The notes beneath the pieces were generated by a model, which ran no database searches, was not told where the DNA came from, and saw only the letters and a program-made list of their open reading frames with translations. A program made the translations under genes and the position numbers. Positions 13,801-28,800 of a DNA stretch of 64,000 bases are shown here, piece after piece. This DNA is from Clytia hemisphaerica (lineage: Eukaryota; Cnidaria; Hydrozoa; Leptothecata; Clytiidae): contig CACVBU010000713.1 of the NCBI GenBank assembly GCA_902728285.1, positions 434,001 through 498,000 of the forward strand, given 5' to 3'. Numbering within the stretch: the stretch's first letter is position 1; each line of letters opens with the position of its first letter.

Positions 13801-16800
13801 CCTCTGTAATTCAAACAAATTAGATTTCCACTTGAGTTCGAATTAGAGTCATTTACTATTCTACAATAATACCCGAACCTAAGTCGAATCGCTGTTATGT
13901 GGTTACAGTGTAAACTTTTCAATAGTATTTTAATTTAAACCTTACAGGTTCATTATTTACTATTATCACTCGGAATAATAATATTTACCGCTATTTAAAT
14001 GTTTCATTAGTCCCGCTAAAACTCATCTTTATTAAATTGTAGTCGATATCAACACTCTAGAAAAGCATTAAATGGTATCGGACCGATTCGTGATTCCTTT
14101 TTCTCACAGCATCTATCAGCTTTCAAATGTTTATTGACATGAGAAAAAGCCTTTGATTCACGGGGATGAGGTGAACTTCTTATTCATGGCTAAAAGACTT
14201 TTGTAAGAGATCGATAGGCATTTTCGTAAATTATTTTGAGTGCAACGAGTGCCTCATTTTGAATGCCTTCAGTGTTCAAGTGTTGCTTTCATAAATGACG
14301 TTTGCTTCTTATGGACTCCTTTGGGAATCAATTACCATAGTAATATTTTGAAAACGAGGTAAGCGGTGCTCGTGACGTAATTTATGAAAAGGTCTATAGG
14401 ATGGTGATATTTTCAACTATTCTTCTTCTTTTTTCAGAGGATGATTGTGAGTGGGTCGAGAACAGTACAGTGAACGAGAAAGTGATCGCGAACGACCCTC
14501 ATCCGTTCACTAACCCCTCCCTTCTACTGGACTGTATACAAGCAGGAACATCTATGGGTATAAAACCTTTTTGATGACCTATGCTTTATTTTCATTAGCC
14601 TATATTAAAGTCTATTCCAAAAAAATATTTAGCAGTCTGCACATTTTGATACATTGCTCTTTAAGGAGAAATGATATAATTAAAAGTAATACCTTGTTGA
14701 AAAGATCATCTTAAGCTGACGATTTTAATAATTCGAAATCTTTCAAAAAATTTCGAAAAAGAAGATGAACAAAATGATGATTTTTTCTACTTGATAGGGC
14801 TGTAACCTTTGATCCAAGAAAGTCATAAAAAATCTGAGAAAATATTTGAAATCAGCGAAATTCAAAGTTTCAGAAAATTTCGATAAAGTAGATAAAGTCT
14901 TAATTTTTTTCATCTTCATTTTCGAAATGTCTTTCTTCTTCAGAAACCATTTTGAACGATTTCCGCGCACGTGGAGGATGTATCGATTTGAAAATGTTTC
15001 ATGATTACGATCGCATCGAACAACAGAAAATTTACGGTGGATATCTGATGGACGATACAAGTACGTACCTTTCCCATTCAGTTTAACTTTTCTTTAATTC
15101 CTCTGTTTGGGATGGCCCCTGGGGGTCCTGGGGGTCCAACAGGTGCCCACTCGTCAGGGGGATCTGAGGGTACACGCAACAATGTTAGGAGGTAAGAATT
15201 GACGATTTTTATTTTGTTTCGTACTTTCAACACTTCCTTTCCTTGAGGTTAACCTAGTTTGCTAAGCCCTTATTTGCAAGGCAGGACACACTGCTAATGT
15301 CAATATAGCGTTTTCAGCACTTTAAAGATTTTTTATATTTACGGAAATGATGTTTGCCTCGGAATACTGACCGTCACAACCAACCATCAGATTAAACCAA
15401 GTGACTGAATCAATCTAGCTTAGATTTCTAGGCTATCTTGAGGTCAGATCTATGATCTGCACCATATATAAAGCTAACACCCAATTCGACGCGGAACTAA
15501 ATCCCGTTGTGCTTGATGTATGATATAAAGCTTGGTACTCACGTGTCGGTCGCGTGCGTTTAAAACTAGGCACGTGCGACTGGTAGTGTTAAGAAGCTTG
15601 TTTTTATCATGTAGATATCCTCTTTCTCTTATTAAAGGCGATGACGGCATGGACCAAGTAGACGGGTGGTCGAAAAATAAAGAGAGAACAGAGAGAGAAG
15701 AGGATGATGATTTCTTGGCTAAGAAACAACCTATTGAACAACATGTGGATACCAAGGTTATTCTAAATAGTTTTTAAACCTTGTCTTACATATAATTTTA
15801 TTTTACGTATACTGAAATCTTAGTTGAGGTACTTATTCGAATGTTAATTTCTCTACTGTAAAAATCTAGGCTATAGTAGTAGGCTTTATACTTAGCCGAA
15901 AGTCTTGTACTTTTTCCCTTGACGAGTATAATCCTTTTATTCTTATTCTTACCCCCCCCCTTTTCCAAGGAGAAATCTTACACCAAATCGAAATACTAAC
16001 AGCTGATATACATATCTCTTGGCTAGACGAAAGATGCCAAAAAATGTGTTGACTTTTTTCTTTTGGAGGCATCTAACCCTATCCCACTACGCGATTATTT
16101 ACCACTTTGTTGGAAGGGTATCGATAAGAAAGTCGCGTCCGTATGGTAGGGGCAGATCTCTAACCTAGACTTCAAATACCATTCTTTGCCACCTTCTTTA
16201 GATGGATTGTTTCGATGCGTTTAATCACCAGAAGATAGCTGTCCTCTTCAGTAGTTATTCATCTGAATCTAAAAACGCCCCTAAACCATGCATCTCACCT
16301 TGGGCGGTCTTCATGGAATTCTACGGGCGGAATGATATCACTTTGGGTGGCTTCTTGGAACGATATTGCTTCAGGTAATCATTATTCTGTAATATATTTC
16401 TGTAAGTGGAAAATTTTGTTTCAAAGTAGAAATTTCTCGTAATTGGCAACTATTCTATGTTCGAAAAACTGAAATAAAACTTTTTGTCAAATTAGTAATT
16501 TATAACCATTCAATGCCTACCTTACCTTGTGAAAACTTAGTGAGATAATTCAAGAATTCAAGAAAATGTATCTTTTAATTAACAGACCATCATACATTTG
16601 TCCAAGCCACAATTGTGACGTCCCCATGGTTAACCACGTCCGATATTTCGCACACGGTAGTGGATCTCTATATATTCATATGAGGAATTTAGAATCGCCT
16701 ATCCCTGGTTATGATCGAACTATATTAACCTGGAGTTGGTGCAAAATATGTAAACAGGTAAATTCATACCCGTAGAGGATTAGCCTACCTTGAACGTGGC

Positions 16801-19800
16801 ATGCACTCTAGAACAGAGTACATTTGACTCAGATAAATCCTTGAAGATGACGCGAGTTTCATTTCGAATTTCAAATTTGAAACTTGCAAACTGCGTTTCT
16901 TTATACAGATTTCTCTTTTTTTTAGAGAATAAAATTCGATATTTAATTAACAAGGGTTATTTTCCATTGACGAACCCAGGATTGGGGGGTTTCTCTATTG
17001 ATGAACAAGGGAGAGTTGAAAAGCGAGTGGAAGAGTCCAGATAGAAAATATGTGTTCCACCCTAACGCCCTCAACATATCTTTTCCGCAAAAGATTGATA
17101 CAAGCTAGGTCGGAAATAAGTGTTGCAGCAACACAATGCTTTTTTAGCTCTAAAGCTTTAAATTCATTCCTTTTGAAATGTGATTATTTTCTCTTTCTAG
17201 GTTACACCAGTCGTACCCCTCTCCTTCGAATCATGGGCGATGTCTTTCGCAAAATATTTGGAGTTACGTTTTTACGGCGTGGAATATAAACGGCGTGCAA
17301 GCGTGGAACCGTGTAACCATTCTCTTCATCACGATCACTATCAATATTTCAGTTACACCAATATGGTCGCTTCTTTCAAGTAAGTTGCTTCTTCTTAACT
17401 GTAGACGGGGCAAAATCTGTTAGCAGAATTCCCCACAATCAGAATAAACGATTTTATATAATTATGAACAGTTACTTACCGAAAATTTTTAACTTTAAGA
17501 TTGATTTTTAACTTTTTTAACTAAGGATTCTCTCACCTTTTTTTGACCCATTTGAATGTTTTCTTTCTTAATCTTTTAGGCCCGTTTCAGACCATACAAA
17601 TTTTCATTCGAATATTTTTCATTCAGGTGTACCTACAGCTCTGTTTCTCAGGGGAACCTGAAACTTTGAGAGGTGTCGTATGATTTATGCTGCTATTTAA
17701 TCAAAATCTAATTAGGAATATCATAGATTGATTTGAGAAATGTCTGTTAGTCTTGGGAGGACAAAAAGTGAATTTCAGATACTATGGGATGTCATCTCCT
17801 ATCGAGTGACAAACGTTTTATTGTGGATGTGCTCTAATTCAAAGAGAACTAACCATGGTGTCCGTTTTGGAGTTTGGTTTTGAAAGGTCGTAAAATGGTG
17901 AAATTGAATGATGGTTGAATATTTTCTCGATTTTCAGATATCGTGCCATCGACTTATATGAGGTCATCATTCCATCCAAGAAGGTTGTGATCGGAAAACA
18001 ACGAAATCCAAAATTCATCCTCAATGATGTCGAAGAACTTTGTAAAAAGTTAGTAAATGTTAAAAGCCATTTCACTGCTAATTAAGTACAAGCTTTCTTT
18101 TTTGGTCTTTCTAACATTTCAGCTGGTTCATTTTACTAGGCTATCGTTTGACAAAATCACCATTTTATGCTACAGTAGCCCGGCCTAGATTAATCTTTCC
18201 TGAGCTAAAAGTGAAGCTCTCAAACTGATCCTACTTGACTTCCTTGTAAAAGAATCCTACCAAGAATCGGCTACAAATATAAAATACAAAATATATTTTG
18301 CTAATTTTTAAGTAACTTTAGCGGATGGAGTCTGCACTTTTTATGAATAGCCTTACGTGAATAATCTTTAACATTTTTTCAATACACTCTTCTCGAGATG
18401 CATAAATTCATTGTTGTCCTCGTTTTCAAACAGATTTCATTGCTATAAAATTACATATTCACAATGATAATTGTGTTGTTTTCACCTCATGAGACATTTT
18501 GAATTTCAAGTACTTTTGTTTTAGAGTTAATGTTTGCCTTTTGGGAATTTAAATTTGTTTAAATGTATAATTTCATAGCAATGAAATCGGCTTGAAAACG
18601 AGGACAACAATCAATTTATGCATCTCGAGAAGAGTGTATTGCTTTCGCGGAGTTTGCGGAACATTGGAAAGAGATATAATTCAAACTGCGACCTTGACCA
18701 GAGTATTTCTTCAAACAAATTAATTCTTTACCAGAGTTGACTCAGCAATGGCAGCAATTCGAGAACGGATCAATACTTTGACGAAAACAGAAGATCAATT
18801 TAACTCAGCTGTTCGTGAAGCCAAAATCAAAGAATTCCTTACTGAGCTCGAAGTAAGATCAACATTTCCTATACAGTCGAGTCTATGGGGTCTTAGGGGC
18901 ATGAGGTAAACCATGTTGTATAAAAAATTATAATATAGGCATCTCGCCTTGTAATTTGGTCGAAAACGTGACTTTTCTCTCGAACGAGCTTCCATTATGG
19001 ACTAGATAGCTCAGATAATGCTGAAGCAATGCACTGTCGTGAGTTCAAAGCTCAGCCCAGTCCCCAATTAGTGACGTTTGCTTTTCCCACATTTTACGTC
19101 TTTTGGCACGCCTTGTCATTTGCCTATCTATGTTTTTTTTTAAACGAGATCTAACTTCATCCGACAATTGATTTTGCCATGGATTTATAGGGTCTGATGA
19201 CAGGCAACAAATTTCAAAGTTCTTGAAAATAGTAATATTTCGCTCAACAAGAATTGTGTTTTCAGGGTGACAGTATTATACTATAAATGTTAGAAAAAAA
19301 TCTAGAAAAATCGAAAATCAACTACCGTCTCTAGAGACTTTTAAACATAAGTATTGTGATTTGGATTTTGAGATTTGCTTTATAAAAAAACTCTCCTCAA
19401 CTAGAAAGAAGAACTTAACACAAAGGACGTCGTACACGTCATCAAGAAGAAGACGGAGAATTTCACACGCTCTGTTTCCAAAGATACCACTACTTCTTCT
19501 ACTTCAACTGAATCTCCTGTGGAAATTTCACCAACAACTCTCCAACCTAAGCTCTCACAAGAACCAACTGATTCTCTGGTAAGTGTTTTATTAGGAGCTA
19601 AGAATTCTCAATGTTCTCCATTGACTTTTTTCATAGTAAAGTAAAAAGGTTTCTCATGTTTTATTTAATTAATTGTTCTTCAATCTTTTTTTTGACCATA
19701 TAATTAATAAGTTACGTAGCTTCCTCTACAGATTCGAACGTTTGCCTCCTTAATGACGGTAAGTAACTTACGTAATACGTATAAGCTCTAAAAAGCGATG

Positions 19801-22800
19801 TGTGAACTTCGTAAACAAACCTTGTTCCTTTGCGTGAAACGATCTCTTGTCAAACTCATATAATCCATTGATCCAGCCGAATGTGTTATATTAATTTTTT
19901 TCGAATTTAAAGATGTCACATTTGAAGATAGAGGAAAATTGGGCTGTTCATTCGATAGAAGGCGTCAAGAAATTGTACTAGGTGTTGTGTTTTAACGATA
20001 GGAAACAAATAAAATATCTCTGTTTTTCTCATTACAGTCTTCAACTTCTGGCAATGCACGTTCAAGTCGCTCCAGTCTTCACAGTCAAACCAATGTTGAT
20101 GGTCCATCTGATGTCTTCACCACAGAACCATCACCAACGCCCCCGCCAGTGGCGGACCATCAAGAACGCCCTCTTACTAACGATGAGATTCATTTATTGT
20201 GGGTAGACATCGCGCGGAAAGTGTTCCACTTGAAAAAGAATATCTGTGAATCAGTTGAGCATTGGAACCACAAGTAAGAATATTTTTACGGGGCAAATTT
20301 TCGCGAGATTTAATTTTTGCGAGAAAAAAACCCGCAAATCGCTTGAGATTGCCTATTCGCGAAATTAAATCGACGGGAAATTTTCAACATATTCTTGGCG
20401 TGAAATAATGTAGATTTGCTATTGCTATCGTTTACATGTCTACTTTTAATTTTTTTGGCTGATCAGCGAAATTAAATCTAGAAATCTTTTAGCTCGCTAT
20501 TAAATTAATCCGATTAAAGATTTTTCTATTGTTTTATTTTCCCTGTATTATCTGGATGGACGTTTTTGATCGCGTTCAGTTTTGAATCCTGTTGGAAGAC
20601 GAATGAAAGTTATAATAAACTCAATCTTTCAAAATTATTCTAAATTATCTCCTTGAGATTTAGACACCCGACCCTTTCTAAATCACGAAGCTGATGTTTT
20701 GAACCTTTTTAATATCCGATGCCAAATATCTAGTTTCATTATACAAAATACTAATTTAACTTTCATGCACTTAGAATACAAGATTTTGTGGTTCAAGATC
20801 GAAAGCGAGAGAAGACGGCATACAATACCACAGTCAACATGAAAACACCGACTGACATCACCGAGGTATATCTCCATTTGTCAGCTATGATCTTTTTTTC
20901 TATAGTTGACTCTTTTTAATTCGATTTTCAAGGGACAAAGAATCATCTTCGAATAAAGAAAGAATTGAAATTACAGGGAATATCTTAAGCCATTTTCCAT
21001 CTAAAGGAACGAGTGTCTTAGTTCAAAATTGAGAAGTTCGAATCATAGAGAGTTGACTTCACGGACAAAGGTTTTCAATAGAGAGGGACGCCTAAACTCA
21101 GGGCTGATTCTATAGAAGAGGAAAAAAGCAATCAGAATCATTACTAGCTTGGCTTAGTTAATGCGTTAGTCTCTTTAACCTTATTGCAGCAATTCTCTTT
21201 TGTATCTCCCTATTTCAAATTAAGTCAATTCTCGCTTAGATCTTTAATTGCAAGTCTTCCTTACTGCTTTGCACAAGTGAAAGCCTGCTTTCCCAAATTT
21301 AAAGGTTTTGTTTTTAAATAAGAGTGATATCGTTTGCTTACTCATCAATTTTAATTCACAAGCTTTTTGATATTGAATTGACACAGATGTGGAGCAAGAT
21401 TGGTCAGAAAGAGGAAAAGAAAAAGATTTTTCGCTTATATCAGCGTAATATAACAATAGCAAGACACTGTCCTGATATGAAATATGGGTCTGATATGAAA
21501 CGGGAACACTTATGTAAAAATCAAACCTTTAACTAAAAAGGGCTTGGCAAAAGAAGTAATTGTATTAATAAGACTCATTCATTATTTTATAATTTTTGTT
21601 TTCAGTACTACCCCGAAACGGAGATGGGTCCACCACAACCGAAAACGGTGACACACATGCACCCTGAACCTGTGTCGGAAGTGTTCCTTACAAATGGTAC
21701 CATCTTGAGACAAACACATTATGGAACAACTCCAAGAGATTCTTCTTCCCCACTGGTGGAATCGAGGTAGATAATCTTCTTAAACAAAACGTGTTGTCTT
21801 TTTGTTGATTTGGCGGTTCTCATGATGTTCTCATGAGATAAATGATAAATATGGAACATGGCGTTCTAAATTTAGAATGCCATGATATGGAATATACATA
21901 CAATTTTGCTTGGGAAAAGTTCATTGTATTTCTGTCATATATATAGTAGAGTCTCTATAACTCGAACAGTAAGGGGATGAGTCATTCGACTTATAGAAGC
22001 TCGGCTTTTGGCGATTCTACTGTAATTAAATCCACGTACAGATTCTTTTTAGGCTTTTGCAAAATTAAACCTCGCAGAATTTTCAGAATCAAATTTTCAG
22101 CGTGAGATACTCTGTGAATATTTTTTCCGTAAGCTCAACAATATCATTATCAATAACTCATAATATTGTGTCAGCACGTATATCTATAAATCGACCCCAG
22201 AACTAGTGACTACATATTCTGTAAAACCATTGTTTGTTTTTTTTCATATGAAGCGCTGAATCTTCACCAGCCAAATTACGTAAGAGTAGTTCGACATCTA
22301 CAGTTGGTGAAAGAAGGGAATTGAATTTGAAATTGGAACGTTCATCGAGTAACGGACTTCCAGGTGGCAGTGGTAATCATCATACGAAGAGTCCTTACAT
22401 GTTGATCAAATCACCAAGCTATGATGATGCGAAACAAGGTGGGTATCCCTTTCTACACGTTTTTTTATAAGAACAAACTATATAAGAACATAAGGCTTCG
22501 ATGGCCAAAATGTTAAGAACAAGTTAAGAACATTTCAAGAACATTTCAAGGCTTAGCAGTCTTAAAAACACCCAATTTCTTAGGAAAATGGACAAAAATA
22601 CTCACAAAATGGTGGAAATAAGAACATGTTAATAAGAACATCTTTAGGCTTTAAACTCAAGAATGTTCTTATAAAAAAATGTGTATTCACTCTTTTGTCA
22701 TAGAATAATCTCATAAGAACAGTGAGCCTAAAAGTTGCCAAGAAAATGTGAAAGATTTAAGAATAATGCTGAACCTATAGAATTTTTGAATTTCAAGAAT

Positions 22801-25800
22801 AATTTGAAGGGTTAATGTATGAAAAATCGTGTATGAAGCCCATGATATCCTAATTTTTCCCTAAATATAAGAACAGGATGGGGCTCAAAGTGCAAATTAA
22901 AAACAACCGAGACTCAGCAAAAGTTTACCGATTCCTATATAAAAAAGAGTGAATTTTTTTAAAATTCTTCGATTCGTAAATGCAATGTTCTTTTCAATTT
23001 AACACATTTTCTAACGACCAAATGTTCTCACGTCTTTCATTTTTCCTTTCTCAAGGTTTGTCATCATCGAACACACAGCCTTCTGCAAATCCACCGCAAC
23101 CAGTTTCACCAATGAATTTGAGTGACGGAGCGTCGACCGAGGAAGAAAGTGAACTTTTCTCGCAGAATCGACCCTCTCCACGGTTGGGTAAGTTTAAAGC
23201 CAATCTATAATAATATTGATGGTGAGTCTTGCGAACGTGCAAAAATTCAACTCTAACATTGATTTTAGGGGGAGAGGGGGGACTTACCGGTGGAAAAGGG
23301 TCATCGGACACCAGTTTTGACCACAATTGTAGTTCAGTTACTTACTTGCTGCATGATTTAACGCCCGTTATTCCCACCAGCCGGGGCGCCAGGACGCCTT
23401 CCTCGGATGATCGTACACCAGGCTGCTGTTAAATTATCAGAAAGTAGTTATAAAGAGTCCTTTCTCTGAGATCGTTGTACCAAGCAACTGTTTTTGTTGT
23501 TTTTGTGTAGAAAACAATCGATCATTGTTCCATACTGAAGATAGTGAAGACAGCGATTCCATGTTTGCATCAGAAGTCACTTCAGAGGTCGACACAGCTG
23601 AAGAAGAAGAGGATAATTCCAACGTCAACAACTCAAATCGATCACTCGTTCGACAGGCTAAGGTAAGATCAGACTGCTGACTTCCTCTAACGAATTTGTG
23701 TTCCTGTTCTTCATGTGCTCTCTGATGCAGATTGGCTCTCTCTCTCTTGAATAACTTTCATGATATCTTTCAACTTTTATAATAAATTATTTGTAGTCGA
23801 TTACTGAACATTGCTCCGCGGGTTTCCGCTTCTCTTCCACAGCATATGATTTATGTTTCAATCTTTCGGAAAACTACCGGGTGCGCCACAAAAAAGTTTC
23901 TCTCTTTAAAACTAATTTTCTCGAAATCTACAAGTTTTAAATGAACCATTCCTATTTCATCAGAAAGAAGAAAGATAAACTTAAATTTTGATGGGTCATT
24001 TATTAAATTCGATTCATCAGATCAAAAGTTATGCTCAATTGAATGAAAAAGTTATTTTCAGAAAGTGCTCGAAAACGTTGAAAATCGAGCTATCAAATTT
24101 TTATTTTAAAATTGGCAATCGCCATAGCCTTTACATGATTAAGAGCATTTTTCCGTAACTAAACACTTAAATTTTGAAACTGATGGGTCGAAAGGGTTTA
24201 AAATCTTCATCAGAATCATTTTAATTTACTTTTACCGAAATTTTCCTCAGATCTTTGGTTCTAGACTGGATAAAGTCGATGTAGGGCTGGGTGTACCTCA
24301 AAACCCATATCTGATGTATTTTATGAATTTTTGCCAGATTTCTTTGCCTTTTTCGACGAATTTTCTTCCATTTGTTATAATTCAGAGAGAGAGAGAGATG
24401 TACCATCCCACATGGGGAATTGGCCCAACCCCAGGACAGCATTCACTATCTTAGGATAGGGAAATCATCGCGCTTATCAGACTCTGCCGATCCTATGTTC
24501 GCGACACACAGAACCGATGGTGTATAGCAACGATACTCGATCAGGACGGGAGAACCATGCGTTCTCGCAAGTCTGACCCTATGAATTTCGTCACCACACC
24601 ACATTGCCTGATATATCTCCCCACACTCTTGTATCAGAGTAGTGGTACCCAATTCCCCTCACATGGCATGGGTTGACCCGGGCGAAGGTACATTCACTTG
24701 CCAAGTGAATCGTAGTGACACGGTGGGTATCGAACTCGGGCCTCCCAGGCGGGAGTCAAGGATGATAACCACTATACCACTACGCCTTCTGTTATAATTC
24801 AACCTTCCTTTATATAACAAAAGGTCATTTAGACAGCTAATAATCATTTTTGATTACTGAAACGAAAATACTGATGCATCATGTAATTATGCTTCTGTTT
24901 AATTTGATAGGTCCATTTTTAACGTTTTTGACCACTTTCAGAAACTAACTTTTTGATTTAATTGAGTATAACTTTTGATCTACTGGATCAAATTTAATAA
25001 ATGACCCCTCAAAATTTAAGTTTATCTTTCTTCTTTCCGATGAAATAAGAATGGTTCTTTTAAAAATGTTATATTTCGAGAAAATTAGTTTTAAAGAGAG
25101 AAACTTTTTTGTGGCGCACCCGGTATAATCAGTTTTTTTTCGGTCAAAGTTGCGGATTTGGTAACCGCTTTTTTAAGACGGATACCACTGACCTATATCT
25201 AAAATCATTAACAAAGTTTTCTCCGCCACTGAGAATGTCATGCCATTGAATATACACGAGGTTGTACTATTTGACAAACCAAAAGCTGGTGGCATTGATT
25301 AAATTATTTTTTTGAAAAGGTCGACAGTCACCAACCGACAGATTCGGCCTTGCGAAAAGTCAAGAATTCCACGACCTTCAAACACAAATCGAAAACAAGC
25401 GGAGGTTTCAGTGAGTTCCCAAAGATCCGGGAAGAAAATATCGAGAAAATTGAGTATCTGACTCCCAAAGAAGTCAAAGCAATGCAGGTAGGTAGATGCT
25501 CTAGAATTAAAATCATTAAACATACTGCTCTGTGACTCCTTGGCCTGCTGTTAGGCTGCTTCGTTCGTTCGTTCGTTCGTTCGTTCGTTCGTTCGTTCGT
25601 TCGTTCGTTCGTTCGTTCGTTCGTTCGTTCGTTCGTTCGTTCGTTCGTTCGTTCGTTCGTTCGTTCGTTCGTTCGTTCGTTCCTTCAATTCGTTCGTTCC
25701 TTCGTTCCTTCGTTCCTTCCTTCGTTCCTTCCTTCGTTCGTTCATTCGTTCATTACAGGTGGCACGTAGACGACGAAATGAGTGGGAATCAAGAATCAAA

Positions 25801-28800
25801 GCAGCCAAAGCTGAAAAGGAACAGCCATTCAATCGACCTCCAGAAAGAACGGAAAGAGCTATGAGCATTACAGAAGATCATTTTGACGGTCCGGGACCTA
25901 ATGAAACGTCGCCTCCGTCGACTAGCGGCGTTAGTACCAGTGCCAGTTCCAGTGGTAAACAGAAGATGGTGAAATCGAAAGTAAACAAAGGTGAACGGCA
26001 AAGAAAATTCTTTCTTAGTGTCAACCTGCATATGGACAAAGTGACCACAATTACGGCCATTGTATTGGCAAAAAGGGAGTCCCCCAGCAAAAGTTTAAAA
26101 CCGCAAGTAGTTTTTAAATTCCTTAGCTTAAGGGAGAATGTTCTCCTTAAAGCTATACTTTGAGACAACATACGATCTCACCAAAGCTTAGGACCTGCTG
26201 ACTAAGCTGAGAATATAGCCTGGAAACCATTATCCTCCCCCAAAATCGATATATTCGATTGATTGAAGTAGAAAACCTGAACATGGGATTCTCGGCCGTA
26301 CTTTAAATTCTTCAAAGTACGCTAAAATACCCGGAAAATGCCAACATATTCTGACCATCATTGTAGGTGTTTGATATTAGTCAATCAGAGGTTCTCCTCC
26401 GACAAAAAAGGCTAATCTTTATCTACTTCCCTTTAACTCCTTTAGTCACACTGAACTGATTGATAACCAACTGTTATCTTAAACATTTTCTACGCAGGGA
26501 GGAAGTACTTACGTAATCAAATCCTGAACCGTCTTATATCAAGCAACGTTGATTCATCTGAGGAAGAAAGCGACCATAAAAACCGGCTCAAGAAAGTGCC
26601 CGTCAAGACGATCGGTGCACGAAAAAGTCCGACGCCGTCATCCAGTTTTAAGCCGGTCAAAATTGATCAGGATATTCCTGCTTCAGAACATCCGTTGTGT
26701 CAAGATACGGCTGGCTCGCTTTCCCCTTACACGCCCATTAAATCGGCTACAAAGAAGGTGTGTTTTTATTTACATTTCCAAGTTTATGCGTACACGAGTC
26801 TTATTTTTGGCTTAATCATATAGGCTTCTTGAATGACTACGAACAAAAAAAGCTTTCATTTTAAAGAACACTTCTTCTTGAAATTCTTTTCTATAATTGA
26901 ATGACTGTGATATCACTTTTTGTCACTTGTCGAATAGTTTTTGAAGACGATTCTTTTACAAAAGTAACGTCGGTTTTTTAGAGGAAATAATACAGCTTTT
27001 TGTGGGAATCATTTTTCGTAGTAGCACCAAAATTTCATTTGGTAAAAATTATTCTTCGGCTTTGAAATTTCGTCTCTAAAAATTTCGTTACCAACCAAGT
27101 GATTTTTCGTTACTTTTTGCCTAGAAAGTTTGTACCGATAGGGTATATCGAGAGAAATACCACTGGGGAAACAAAATCTTCAAATGTTTCAAAACGAATG
27201 CTTTTAGTTGAACCAATCCAGTCCAGGACCTGACTTCAATAAAAGCGTAAAACGTATGGGTCACCGGCGGATGAAATCAGCGCCGCTCAGAATCAAAGCT
27301 CAACGAGAAGGTACAAATGAAAAGGATGTAGAATCCGGCTTGGTAAATGAAGGGCCTTTCGTCTACATCACACCAGTATCGAAGAATCAGAACCAAACGG
27401 AAGACTCCTCCATTAGAATCAGGAGTCAATCTCTTGGTAACAAGAAACAAAGAAAAGACCAGAGTGAGTTGAGTCGCCTTGCGGAACTGGTTGTTCAAGA
27501 GGATCGTCGTGATGTGGAAAGAGACGTCCCTGAAGTCTTGCAGGTTCATATATTTTAGCCCTTTGAATTGATCTATAAGAATCACTTTTCTTGTTTTTAA
27601 ATAAGAGTGATAACGTTTGCTTACTCATCAATTTAAATTAACAAGCTTTTTCACATTGGATTGACACGGATGTTGAGCAAGATTGGTCAGAAAGAGGAAA
27701 AGAAAAAACATTTTTTGCTTATATCAGCATAATATAACAATAGGCAGATACTGCCCTGATATGAAATATGTGTCTGATATGAAACGGGAACACCAATTTT
27801 TAAAAATTAAAACCTTTAATCTTAATGAACCTTCGCTGGCTGTCAGATGAAAAGTGCATCTTGCGTAGAAGCTTTGATATTTGCTTCAATTATTTAGTTT
27901 TTTTGAAGCTAACTACTACTCTTTTATGATGAACAATATTTCGTTCGATTCGAAGTTCCTTCAAAATCTGTGTTGCCTGTCAGCTAACATCATTTCATAG
28001 AAATTTACGTGTCCTGTGGATTGGTCAAAACAACGTCCTTTTCGAGGAGGTTTGATATGACCTATAAAAAGCAGCCTGAGTAAAATCCACAATCTTTGAA
28101 GAAGAAGAACAGTTTAAGCTCCATACACGTCTTTTTTTTAAGAAACACAATTTTAAGAAACATGAGGCTCAGAATGCCTAAAAACTAAGAAACATCTAAG
28201 AAACATGCTGATGCTGAGAATGAGAAAATAACATTTTTTGATTCTTTTTTTTAAGAACTCAATCAAGGAAAAGTTCCAGAAAAAAAATTACATAACAGTT
28301 AGAAACACTTGAGAAAGTAAGAAAATCAATATAGATAGGAAAGTACCGTACATTAGTCTATTAGACTATTGTATTATCGACATGCGTTCTTTAAGCTTGA
28401 CAAAGTTTAGAAACATGTAAGAAACATTTAAGGCTCAAAAGGCCGATTTCTTAAGAAACATTGAGGCTGCTTGGTAAAACTAGTTTCTTAAAAAAATAAA
28501 CGTGTAGTTCTACTTTTCGGTACGCTCCCTTATTCGATGAAAGTCTGAATTGAAAATTGAATTAGAGAGCGTCAACTGCATCAAAAGTTAGATTTATATT
28601 CTATTTAAACGTGAAAATGCTCTTGATTTCAAGGTTGAGCAAATGACCATCAAGTCGGCATCAACAGGCGAAATTCATTCCAGACCTTCATTGGAAAGTT
28701 CCATTAAAAGTGAAGGGAATTCTAAACGTGAAAGCACCACTGAAGAGGACAAGAAAAATGCTGCGGATGCAAAGAAAGGAAAACTTGGTACGAAATTGTT

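Noticed and set aside
24659..24789. A tRNA gene on the minus strand
   Set aside because: A and B boxes are present, but the anticodon arm is abnormal and the unit lies inside a SINE with a target duplication.
25532..25868. Long RSFV/RTNE repeat proteins on both strands
   Set aside because: They are translations of the TTCG microsatellite; the real coding frame only begins at the acceptor at 25759.
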